NCBI RefSeq assembly: GCF_023148685.1
Contig: NZ_JAHXNL010000003.1
Coordinates: forward strand, 62,001-126,000
DNA: 64,000 bases
Source of the DNA: Georgenia sp. EYE_87
GTDB taxonomy: Bacteria > Actinomycetota > Actinomycetes > Actinomycetales > Actinomycetaceae
Direction of reading: 5' to 3'
Shown here piece by piece: positions 40,530 to 48,831 of this stretch. A program made the position numbers and the translations under genes. Within the stretch, counting starts at the first letter, position 1. Every line of letters starts with the position of its first letter. Below the pieces are notes generated by a model, which made no database searches, had not been told where the DNA came from, and saw nothing but the letters and a program-made list of their open reading frames with translations.

Positions 40530-43235
40530 GTGGACACCCCCGAGATCGACCAGCTCGTCGCGAAGGGTCTCACGGCCCTCTCCGAGTACGCCGCGCTCAC
40601 CCAGGAGGACGTCGACCGCATCGTCAGGAAGGCGTCCGTCGCGGCACTGAACCAGCACGGCGTCCTCGCCGAGGCGGCCGTCGCCGAGACCGGCCGCGGC
40701 GTCTTCGAGGACAAGGCGACGAAGAACATCTTCGCCTGCGAGCACGTGACCTACTCGATGCGCGACCTGCGCACGGTCGGCGTCATCCACCGCGACGAGC
40801 TCAAGGGCATCGTCGAGATCGCGGAGCCCGTCGGTGTGGTCGCGGCCGTCACCCCGGTGACCAACCCGACCTCGACCGCCATCTTCAAAGCCCTCATCTG
40901 CCTCAAGACCCGCAACCCCGTCATCTTCGCCTTCCACCCCGGCGCCCAGGAGTGCTCGGTGGCCGCGGCCCGCGTGGTGCGCGACGCCGCCGTCGCGGCG
41001 GGCGCCCCGGAGAGCTGCATCCAGTGGGTGAGCGAGCCCAGCATGCCCGCCACCGGAGCACTCATGAACCACCCGGGGGTCTCCCTCATCCTGGCCACCG
41101 GCGGCAACTCGATGGTCCGGGCGGCCTACTCGTGCGGCAAGCCGGCCCTCGGCGTCGGCGCCGGCAACGTCCCCGCCTACGTTCACACGAGCGCCAACCT
41201 CGAGCGGGCCGCGACGGACCTGGTGATGTCGAAGTCCTTCGACAACGGCATGGTCTGTGCCTCGGAGCAGGCGGTCATCCTCGACGACGCCGTCTACGAC
41301 CAGACCCTCGCACACCTGGACCGGCTGCACGCCTACCGCGCCACCCCCGCGGAGAAGGCGATGCTCGAGGAGCTCATCTTCGGCGTCGGCGCGAACGCGG
41401 AGAACTGCGGCGAGGCCAGGCTCAACGCCTCCGTCGTCGGCAAGTCGCCGACCTGGATCGCCCGCCGCGCCGGCTTCACCGTCCCGGAGGACACCTCGAT
41501 CATCCTCGCCGAGGTCTCCGGCGTCGGCCCCCACGAGCCGCTGACCCGGGAGAAGCTCTGCCCGGTCCTGGCCGTGGTGCGGGCCGCCTCGACCGAGGAG
41601 GGCATCACCCTCGCCGAGCGGATGGTCGAGCTCGACGGGCTGGGCCACTCGGCGGTGATCCACGCGAGCGACACCGAGCTGGTCGAGCGCTTCGGCACCC
41701 GGGTCAAGGCCGTGCGCATCATCACGAACGCCCCGTCCTCCCTCGGCGGCATCGGCGACATCTACAACGCCTTCATCCCCTCCCTCACGCTCGGTTGCGG
41801 CTCCTACGGCCACAACTCCGTGTCCAACAACGTCTCGGCGGTGAACCTCATCAACGTCAAGCGCATCGGCCGGCGCACCAACAACCTCCAGTGGTTCAAG
41901 GTGCCCGCCAAGACGTACTTCGAGCCGCACGCCATCCGCTACCTCTACGACATGGAGGGCATCGACCGGGTGACGATCGTCACCGACGCGACGATGACGC
42001 GGCTGGGCTACGTCGACAAGATCCGCGACGTCCTGGACCGCCGGGCCCGTCCCGTCGCGCTGCAGGTGATCGACGACGTCGAGCCGGAACCCTCGATCGG
42101 CACCGTGCGCCGCGGCGCGGAGTCGATGCGCTCGTTCCGCCCGGACACCATCATCGCCCTCGGCGGCGGCTCCCCGATGGACGCCGCCAAGGTGATGTGG
42201 CTGCTGTACGAGCACCCGGAGGTCCGGTTCGAGGACCTGCGCGAGAAGTACCTGGACGTGCGCAAGCGGGCGTTCCGCTTCCCCGCGCTCGGTGAGCTCG
42301 CCAAGCTGGTGTGCATCCCGACCTCCTCCGGGACCGGCGCCGAGGTGACCCCCTTTGCGGTGATCTCCGACCCGGAGACCGGGTACAAGTACCCGCTCGC
42401 CGACTACGCCCTGACCCCGTCGGTGGCGATCATCGACCCCGAGCTCACCGCCCGGATGCCCTCCAGCCTCGCCGCGGACTCCGGCTTCGACGCGCTGACC
42501 CACGCCACCGAGGCGTACGTCTCCGTCTACGCCAACGACTTCACCGACGCCCTGGCCCTCCACGCGATCAAGATGGTCTTCGACAACGTCGCCGTCTCGG
42601 TCAACGGCGAGCGCGACGGGCTGGCGGCGACGGCGATCGGCAAGGCCCGCGAGCGCATGCACAACGCCTCGACCATCGCCGGCATGGCGTTCGGCAACGC
42701 CTTCCTCGGGGTGGTCCACGCCATGGCGCACACCGTCGGGTCCACCTACAACCAGGTGCACGGCCGCACGAACGCCGTGCTGCTGCCGCACGCGATCCGC
42801 TACAACGGCCAGGTTCCCACCAAGCTCAGCAACTGGCCCAAGTACGAGACCTACACCGCGCCGGAGCGCTTCCGGCAGATCGCCGCGCACCTCGGGCTGC
42901 CGGCCGCCACGCCGGAGGAGGCCGTCGAGGCCTACGCCCGGGCGGTGGAGGAGCTGCGCGCGTCGCTCGGCATGCCCGGCTCCTTCGCGCAGATGGGCAT
43001 CGCGGAGGAGGCCTTCGTCCCGGCCCTGGAGACGCTGGCCATGCGGGCCTTCGAGGACCAGTGCGCCCCGGCGAACCCCCGCCTGCCGATGGTCCAGGAC
43101 ATGAAGGACATGATGCAGGCGGCCTACTACGGCGTCGGCGTCGAGCAGGTGCGGACCGACCGCGCCGCGGCCGACCTCCGCGAGGGTGAGCTCGACGCGT
43201 CCATCGCGCGGGCGGAGGCCCTGCCCCGGGGCTGA
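40530..43235 (+). CDS. adhE: Bifunctional acetaldehyde-CoA/alcohol dehydrogenase
   Basis: A 901-residue AdhE, close to the E. coli length of 891. The N-terminal CoA-acylating aldehyde dehydrogenase has the nucleophile Cys243 in NGMVCASEQAV and GVGAGNVPAYV. The C-terminal iron-dependent alcohol dehydrogenase shows ALGGGSPMDAAKVMW, SGTGAEVTPFAVI and the metal histidines in GVVHAMAHTVGSTYNQVHGR. It reduces acetyl-CoA to ethanol with two NADH and is normally a fermentation enzyme forming spirosomes. The GTG at 40530 has GAAGGAGC in place; an upstream GTG lies inside the regulatory boxes. The boxes suggest induction at low oxygen. Confidence 0.95.
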   Translation: MDTPEIDQLVAKGLTALSEYAALTQEDVDRIVRKASVAALNQHGVLAEAAVAETGRGVFEDKATKNIFACEHVTYSMRDLRTVGVIHRDELKGIVEIAEPVGVVAAVTPVTNPTSTAIFKALICLKTRNPVIFAFHPGAQECSVAAARVVRDAAVAAGAPESCIQWVSEPSMPATGALMNHPGVSLILATGGNSMVRAAYSCGKPALGVGAGNVPAYVHTSANLERAATDLVMSKSFDNGMVCASEQAVILDDAVYDQTLAHLDRLHAYRATPAEKAMLEELIFGVGANAENCGEARLNASVVGKSPTWIARRAGFTVPEDTSIILAEVSGVGPHEPLTREKLCPVLAVVRAASTEEGITLAERMVELDGLGHSAVIHASDTELVERFGTRVKAVRIITNAPSSLGGIGDIYNAFIPSLTLGCGSYGHNSVSNNVSAVNLINVKRIGRRTNNLQWFKVPAKTYFEPHAIRYLYDMEGIDRVTIVTDATMTRLGYVDKIRDVLDRRARPVALQVIDDVEPEPSIGTVRRGAESMRSFRPDTIIALGGGSPMDAAKVMWLLYEHPEVRFEDLREKYLDVRKRAFRFPALGELAKLVCIPTSSGTGAEVTPFAVISDPETGYKYPLADYALTPSVAIIDPELTARMPSSLAADSGFDALTHATEAYVSVYANDFTDALALHAIKMVFDNVAVSVNGERDGLAATAIGKARERMHNASTIAGMAFGNAFLGVVHAMAHTVGSTYNQVHGRTNAVLLPHAIRYNGQVPTKLSNWPKYETYTAPERFRQIAAHLGLPAATPEEAVEAYARAVEELRASLGMPGSFAQMGIAEEAFVPALETLAMRAFEDQCAPANPRLPMVQDMKDMMQAAYYGVGVEQVRTDRAAADLREGELDASIARAEALPRG

Positions 43236-43260
43236 CGCACGCGGCGTGGACGTCCGCAGC

Positions 43261-43289
43261 CCGGCACGCGGCGTGGACCTGCGTGCCGG
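43261..43289. terminator. Terminator hairpin between adhE and recD
   Basis: Perfect 9-bp stem (43261-43269 with 43281-43289) with an 11-base loop in the short convergent gap. A 15-base direct repeat (43238-43252 and 43264-43278) overlaps it. Confidence 0.6.
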
Positions 43290-43290
43290 C

Positions 43291-43330
43291 GCGCCGGTCA
43301 GCGCCGGTCAGCGCCGGTCAGCGCCGGTCA
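43291..43330. repeat. Four perfect 10-bp tandem repeats
   Basis: GCGCCGGTCA occurs four times head to tail at 43291-43330. The last copy supplies the final bases of recD, including its stop codon. Confidence 0.9.
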
Positions 43331-45295
43331 GGACAGCGGCTCGCGCAGGCCGCTGGCGCGGAGCACCGGCCTCCCGACGGCGGCGCGCACCGCCTCCTCC
43401 GTGCCGACCACGCGCACCGACTCGCGCGCGCGGGTCACGGCCGTGTAGAGCAGCTCCCGGGTGAGCAGCGGCGACGTCGCGGGCGGCAGGATCAGCGAGA
43501 CCGTGCCGAACTGGCTGCCCTGGCCGCGGTGGACCGTCATGGCGTGGACCGTCTCCACCGGCGGCAGCCGGTGCGGGCGCACGCGCATCGGGTCGCGGGG
43601 ATCGCCGAAGACGGCGACGACGCCTCCCTCCCCGTCCGCGACGACCACTCCGGTGTCGCCGTTGTACAGGCCCGTCTCGCGGTCGTTCGCGGTGACCAGG
43701 AGCGGCCGGCCGGGGTACCACGGGGACGCGGCGGCGCGGCGGTCCGCGCCGGAGGCCGGCGCGCGGCCGGGACCTGAGGTCGATGCTCGGCCGGCCCCGG
43801 GGGCCGTCGTGCCACCTGGACCGGAGGTCGGCGTGCGGTCCGGGCCGGCGGCGTCGGTGACCCACTGCTCGACCAGGGCGGCCCAGTGCGCCACGCCGGC
43901 CGGCCCGCGCCGGTGCGCGAGCATGAGCCGGTGCGCCTCGAGCGCCCGGAGCGCCCGGGACGCATCGCCCTCGCGCGCCGCGATCACGAGATCGACGCCC
44001 GCCTCCTCGGCGTCGTCGCGGACCGGCCGGATCTCCTCCTCGGTGGGCCGGTCGCCGGTCACCTCGACGAACTGGACCGAGGATCCGCCCGCGCGCAGCA
44101 CGGCGAGCGCGCGGTCGGCGTCGCCGTCGCGGATGGCGGCGGCCAGCGGCAGGATCCGGCTGTCCTCCTCCTGCCGGTGCACCGTGGTGAGCCGGACGAC
44201 GCCGTTGCGCAGCTGCTCCCGCTCCGGCTCCGCCAGCCCGGCAGGCTCGAACGCGGCCACGGCGCCGGGGACGCCGTCCGCCACCGCCGGCCGGTGGACG
44301 AGGTCGCCGAGCACCGCGCCCGCCTCGACGGACGCGAGCTGGTCCGGGTCGCCGACGAGCAGGAGGCGGGCGTCCGGGCGCAGTGCCTCGAGCAGCCGGG
44401 CCATCAGCGGCAGGGAGACCATCGACGTCTCGTCGACGACGACCACGTCGTGCGGCAGGTGGTGACGCGCGTCGTGCCTGAACCGGGTGGAGCTGCCGGG
44501 CCGCCACCCGAGCAGCCGGTGCACGGTGGTCGCCTCCGGGGAGCCGACCCGCTCCCCGTCCGCGGCGTCGTCGAGCTGCGCGACCACCTCGCGCACCGCC
44601 TCCTGCAGGCGCGCGGCGGCCTTGCCGGTGGGGGCGGCGAGCGCGATGCGCAGCCCGGGCCCGGCGACGTCCTGGAGGACGGCGAGCACCCGCGCGACCG
44701 TCGTCGTCTTGCCGGTGCCCGGGCCGCCGGTGAGCACGGTGAGCCGGCTGAGCACCGCCGTCGCCGCGGCGAGGCGCTGACGGTCGTCCCGGGCGTCGGG
44801 GAAGAGCCGGTGGACGGCGGCCGCGAGGCGCCGCTCGTCGACGCCGCCGACGGGGGCGCGGAGCCGGGCGTCGACCTGGCGGCGGACAAGCAGCTCGTCG
44901 CGCCAGTAGCGGTCGAGGTAGAGCCGGCCGTCGACCCACCGGGCGGGCCGGTCGGCCGGACCGTCCACGCCGACGGCGACAACCGGACTGGCCATCACCG
45001 CCGTCCCCCAGGCGCGCGGCTCGGGCCACGGCAGCGGGCCGGCGGGCACGGCGTCCTCACCCTCCGGGACGGCGAGCGCGTCGAGATCGTCCAGCCGCAC
45101 GCACACCGAGCCGGAGCGCACGGCGCGCACCGCCAGGGCGACGGCGAGCAGCACCCGCTCGTCGCCCTCCCCCGCGAGGCGGCCGAGCCGCACGGCGACG
45201 TGGACGTCGGCGGCGGCGAGCACCCCGGCGGCGTTGAACCGGGCCAGCAGAGGCGTCGCGCGCAGGGCGACTCGGACGTCGTCCACGACGGTCAT
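43328..45295 (-). CDS. recD: Exodeoxyribonuclease V subunit alpha (RecD)
   Basis: A 655-residue superfamily 1B helicase subunit of RecBCD. Walker A is VLTGGPGTGKTTTVARVL, Walker B VVVVDETSMVSLPLMARLL, and the C-terminal motifs are HAMTVHRGQGSQFGTVSLI and LLYTAVTRARESVRVVG. It drives 5'-3' unwinding in double-strand break repair. Near residues 475-525 a Pro/Gly/Ser-rich insertion with repeated SGPG units (TSGPGG, STSGPGR) interrupts the domain. The stop is encoded in the last unit of a 10-bp tandem repeat. The ATG overlaps the recB stop (ATGA). Confidence 0.94.
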   Translation of the reverse strand: MTVVDDVRVALRATPLLARFNAAGVLAAADVHVAVRLGRLAGEGDERVLLAVALAVRAVRSGSVCVRLDDLDALAVPEGEDAVPAGPLPWPEPRAWGTAVMASPVVAVGVDGPADRPARWVDGRLYLDRYWRDELLVRRQVDARLRAPVGGVDERRLAAAVHRLFPDARDDRQRLAAATAVLSRLTVLTGGPGTGKTTTVARVLAVLQDVAGPGLRIALAAPTGKAAARLQEAVREVVAQLDDAADGERVGSPEATTVHRLLGWRPGSSTRFRHDARHHLPHDVVVVDETSMVSLPLMARLLEALRPDARLLLVGDPDQLASVEAGAVLGDLVHRPAVADGVPGAVAAFEPAGLAEPEREQLRNGVVRLTTVHRQEEDSRILPLAAAIRDGDADRALAVLRAGGSSVQFVEVTGDRPTEEEIRPVRDDAEEAGVDLVIAAREGDASRALRALEAHRLMLAHRRGPAGVAHWAALVEQWVTDAAGPDRTPTSGPGGTTAPGAGRASTSGPGRAPASGADRRAAASPWYPGRPLLVTANDRETGLYNGDTGVVVADGEGGVVAVFGDPRDPMRVRPHRLPPVETVHAMTVHRGQGSQFGTVSLILPPATSPLLTRELLYTAVTRARESVRVVGTEEAVRAAVGRPVLRASGLREPLS

Positions 45296-48200
45296 CGGGC
45301 CTTCCCCTCCAGGAGCGCCGACAGCTCGACGACGAGCGCGGCGGGCGGCCGCCAGGACATCACGCCGTACGGGACGCCGTCGGCGACCGGTGTCCCGGGC
45401 CCGCACATGCCGCGGACGAAGAGGTACAGCCCGCCGCCGAGGTGGCGCCCGGCGTCGTAGCCGCGCTGGCGCCAACGCAGGTAGCGGTGCAGGGCGGCGA
45501 GGTAGAGCAGCAGCTGCAGCGGGTAGTGGGCCTGCATCATCGCCTCGGCGAGGGCCGCGGGGCGGTAGTCCCAGGCGGTGAGCGGCTCGTCGAAGGAGCC
45601 GAGCCGGTTGGTCTTGTAGTCGACCACCAGGTAGCGCGGGTCACCGGCCGTGCCGCCGGACGCCGCCCCCGCGGGTGCGGTGGGCGCGCCGCCCGTCCGG
45701 AGCACGGCGTCGATGCTGCCCGTGAGGTAGCCGAGCAGCCGTGCCGCGCCCAGCCCGTCGAGGTGGTCGGCGTAGGGCGCGAAGACGTCGTCGGGGCCGA
45801 GGTGGCGGCGCAGCAGGGCGGCGAGGTCGGCGAGGGTCGACGCGGGCCCGTCCGGGTGGTCCCCGCCGGCGAGCGGGAGCTCGAACTCGAGCTCGGGCAA
45901 CCGGTCCGCCGGGGCGAAGTCGGCGAGCGTGGCTCCGCCGGCGAGCGGGCCGAGCGGGGTGGCCATCACCTGGCCGAGCGCGGCGGCGAGCGCCTCGGGG
46001 TCGACGCCGGGCACGCGGGCGGTCCCGGCCGCGCGGCAGCGCTCGAGGAGCTCGGCGCCGAGGTCGGGCGCCGTGGCGTCGACCTGCTCGAGGATCTCGT
46101 GCACCAGGGTGCCGAAGGCGGCGCCGGCGGGCAGGTCGGCCATCGGGGAGGGCAGGAGGCGCGCGGCCGGACCGGCCGGCGCGGACCCGCCGGGCCCGGC
46201 CCCGCCGTCGACCCCGGCTTCCCGGTCGGGTCCGGCCTCGTCGTCGGCGAGCCCGCTGGCGACGGTCACGTCGGCCTCGTCCTGGACGCCGGTGGTCTCC
46301 GGCTCGCTGGCCACGCCCTCGGCGTGCGCGGCGGCGGTGAGCCCGGTGTAGGAGGTGCGGCGCCAGGAGTGGTCGAGGGTGCGGCCGAACCGGGCGACGG
46401 CGAGGCCGGGGCGGCCGCCGTCGGGCGGGGCCCAGTGGGCGGGGGTGGGACGTTCCGCCACCTGCTCGACCGCGACGGCGCCGCCGGCGCGCTGGGCGAG
46501 GTCGGCCAGGGCGGTGGCGACCACGTCGTCCGTGGCCACGGAAACCCGGTCCGGGGGCAGCTCGCCGGGCGCGAATGTGCCCAGGAGCAGGCGGGAGAGC
46601 GGGCCGCCGGCGCTGTTCGACGACGGCGCCCAGTGCACGACCACCTGGGTGGCGGCACGGGTGAGCGCGACGTAGAGGAGCCGGAGGTCCTCCCCGCGCT
46701 CCTCGGCGAGGTGCCGCTCGCGCGCGGCGTCGTAGGTGTCGTCCTCCTTGCCGCCCACGTGCAGCAGGCGGGTGCCGGCGTCGTCGTGGAAGCGCAGGAT
46801 CGGCGGCGTGCGCGACTCGTACCGGTCCCACCCGAAGGGCACGTAGACCACCGGGAACTCCAGGCCCTTGCTGGCGTGGGTGGTGACCACCTGGACGGCG
46901 GCGGCGTCGGTCTCGAGGCGGCGGCTGCGCTCCTCGGCATAGTCCTCCTCCGCCTCGGCGATGCGGCGGCGCAGCCAGTCGGTGAGCGCGGCCACGCCGA
47001 GCCGGTCCGCCACGGCGGCCAGGTGCAGCGACTGGCCGATGTGGCGCAGGTCGGTGAGCACGCGCTCGCCAGTGTCGGTGCGCAGCAGCCGTTCGGCGAC
47101 GCCGCCGATGCTGACCGCCTCGAGCAGGGCGGCGACCCCGCGCTCCGAGAGCAGCCGGGCCCAGGTGCGGACCTGGTCGGAGAGCTCGTCGAGCGCACTG
47201 TCGTCCGCGCCGGCCAGCCGGGCGGCGTCCCACCCCACGAACGGGGTCAGCGCGAGCGCCGCGGTGCGCCCGGCGTGGCCGGGCTGCTCCAGCGCGCTGA
47301 GGAGGGTGAGCCACTGCTTCGCGGCGGGCTGGGCGAACACGGAGACCAGGGCGGAGACCACGGCGGGCACGCCGGCGTCGGCGAGCGCGTCGCGGACCAA
47401 GGCCGCGTCGGCGTTGCGGCGGGTGAGGACCGCGACGTCGCCGGGCTCGAGGGGCCGCCAGGTCCCGCCGTCGAGAAGCCGGGTCCGTCCGAGCTGGCGG
47501 ACCACGTCCGCGGCGACGTCGGCCGCGACGAGCTCGCGGACCTTCCCCACGGTGGGCGTCTTGACCCCCTTGAGGCGGAACGGCTCGCGGGTGACCTGTC
47601 GCAGCCGCACCGGCGCGCCGCCGTCGAGTCGGCGCCCGGTGTGCTGGGCGTCGACGGGCCGCACGACGATCGCCTCGTCGCCCAGGGCGGCGCCGCCGAA
47701 GACCTGCTCGAGGCCCTGCAGGAGCGGCTCGTCGCTGCGCCAGTTGCGCCCGAGGGTGGCGGTGGTGGTGGCGTCCCGCCGGGCGGCGAGGTAGGTCACG
47801 ACGTCGCCGCCGCGGAAGGCGTAGATGGCCTGCTTGGGGTCGCCGATGAGGACGAGGGTGCGGCGGCCGTGGAAGGCGGTGCGCAGGATCTCCCACTGGA
47901 CGGGGTCGGTGTCCTGGAACTCGTCGACCAGGACGACGGAGTACCGGGAGCGCACGCGCTCGGCGGCGGCGGGGCCGTGCCGGGGGTCGACGAGGGCGTC
48001 GCGCAGGAGGACGAGCAGGTCGTCGTAGTCCAGGAGGTGCCGTTCGCGCTTGCGGCGCAGCACCTCGGCGACCGCGTCGCGGGCGAAGGCGTGGCGGTGC
48101 CCGGCGAGGGTGTCGGGGTCCGCGCCGGCGGGCTCGAGGCCGGCCTGGTAGTCGCTGACCGCTGCCCGGGCCACGGCGCGCGCGTCGGCCGGGGTGAGCG

Positions 48201-48831
48201 CGGGCTGCTGGGAGTCGGCGTAGCGCTGGAGGTAGAGGTCGTCGACCACCTCGTCCACGAGGTCGGCGATGTCGGGGACGAACGTCGCGTCGGCGTCGAC
48301 GTCCCCGGCCACCCCGAGGGTCCGGAGCATCTGCTGGCAGAACCCGTGGGTGGTGGTGATGGTGGCGGCGTCGAACTGGGACAGCGCGCGGGTGAGGCGC
48401 CGACGGCGGAGCGTCAGCTCGTCGTCGTCGACCGCGGCCAGGTGGGCCACGACGGCGTCGTCGCTGGTGCGCGCGTCCGGGCTGCGGAGGGCGCGCTCGG
48501 CGGAGACGAGGCGCTCGCGCACCCGGTCGCGCAGCTCGGAGGTGGCGGCCCGGCCGAACGTGACGAGCATGAGCTCGGACAGCTCGGCGAGACCCTCGGC
48601 GACGTACCGGGTGGCGAGCGCGGCGATGGTGAAGGTCTTGCCGGTGCCGGCGCTGGCCTCGAGCACCGTGGTGCCGGTGGGCAGGGCGCCGCAGACGTCG
48701 AACACGGCGGGCTCCGGTGACGTCTCGCCGAGGAGTTGACGTCTCGCGCCACCACCCTCGGGGGCGTGAGGGTCCGGCGAGCCGGCGACGTCAGGGCGAG
48801 CGGGTGACATCTCGCGCGCGTGGGGGGTCAC
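45292..48831 (-). CDS. recB: Exodeoxyribonuclease V subunit beta (RecB)
   Basis: A 1179-residue UvrD-like helicase and nuclease. Walker A: VLEASAGTGKTFTIAALATR; helicase motifs: VVLVDEFQDTDPVQWEIL, LIGDPKQAIYAFRGGD, VVTTHASKGLEFPVVYVPF, LLYVALTRAATQVVV. The C-terminal RecB nuclease domain keeps HEILEQ and YLVVDYKTNR (catalytic Asp and Lys). It degrades and resects DNA at breaks within RecBCD. A Gly/Asp-rich linker of about 35 residues joins the two halves. The GTG start overlaps the recC stop (GTGA); the order recC-recB-recD with overlaps ensures balanced synthesis. Confidence 0.95.
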   Translation of the reverse strand: MTPHAREMSPARPDVAGSPDPHAPEGGGARRQLLGETSPEPAVFDVCGALPTGTTVLEASAGTGKTFTIAALATRYVAEGLAELSELMLVTFGRAATSELRDRVRERLVSAERALRSPDARTSDDAVVAHLAAVDDDELTLRRRRLTRALSQFDAATITTTHGFCQQMLRTLGVAGDVDADATFVPDIADLVDEVVDDLYLQRYADSQQPALTPADARAVARAAVSDYQAGLEPAGADPDTLAGHRHAFARDAVAEVLRRKRERHLLDYDDLLVLLRDALVDPRHGPAAAERVRSRYSVVLVDEFQDTDPVQWEILRTAFHGRRTLVLIGDPKQAIYAFRGGDVVTYLAARRDATTTATLGRNWRSDEPLLQGLEQVFGGAALGDEAIVVRPVDAQHTGRRLDGGAPVRLRQVTREPFRLKGVKTPTVGKVRELVAADVAADVVRQLGRTRLLDGGTWRPLEPGDVAVLTRRNADAALVRDALADAGVPAVVSALVSVFAQPAAKQWLTLLSALEQPGHAGRTAALALTPFVGWDAARLAGADDSALDELSDQVRTWARLLSERGVAALLEAVSIGGVAERLLRTDTGERVLTDLRHIGQSLHLAAVADRLGVAALTDWLRRRIAEAEEDYAEERSRRLETDAAAVQVVTTHASKGLEFPVVYVPFGWDRYESRTPPILRFHDDAGTRLLHVGGKEDDTYDAARERHLAEERGEDLRLLYVALTRAATQVVVHWAPSSNSAGGPLSRLLLGTFAPGELPPDRVSVATDDVVATALADLAQRAGGAVAVEQVAERPTPAHWAPPDGGRPGLAVARFGRTLDHSWRRTSYTGLTAAAHAEGVASEPETTGVQDEADVTVASGLADDEAGPDREAGVDGGAGPGGSAPAGPAARLLPSPMADLPAGAAFGTLVHEILEQVDATAPDLGAELLERCRAAGTARVPGVDPEALAAALGQVMATPLGPLAGGATLADFAPADRLPELEFELPLAGGDHPDGPASTLADLAALLRRHLGPDDVFAPYADHLDGLGAARLLGYLTGSIDAVLRTGGAPTAPAGAASGGTAGDPRYLVVDYKTNRLGSFDEPLTAWDYRPAALAEAMMQAHYPLQLLLYLAALHRYLRWRQRGYDAGRHLGGGLYLFVRGMCGPGTPVADGVPYGVMSWRPPAALVVELSALLEGKAR

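Noticed and set aside
43291-43330. Possible CRISPR array
   Set aside because: Units are 10 bp with no spacers, so it is a simple tandem repeat. No cas genes are present.
45442-48720. Open frame of more than 1000 codons opposite recB
   Set aside because: RecB motifs on the minus strand are complete. The antisense frame has no motifs and only reflects codon bias.
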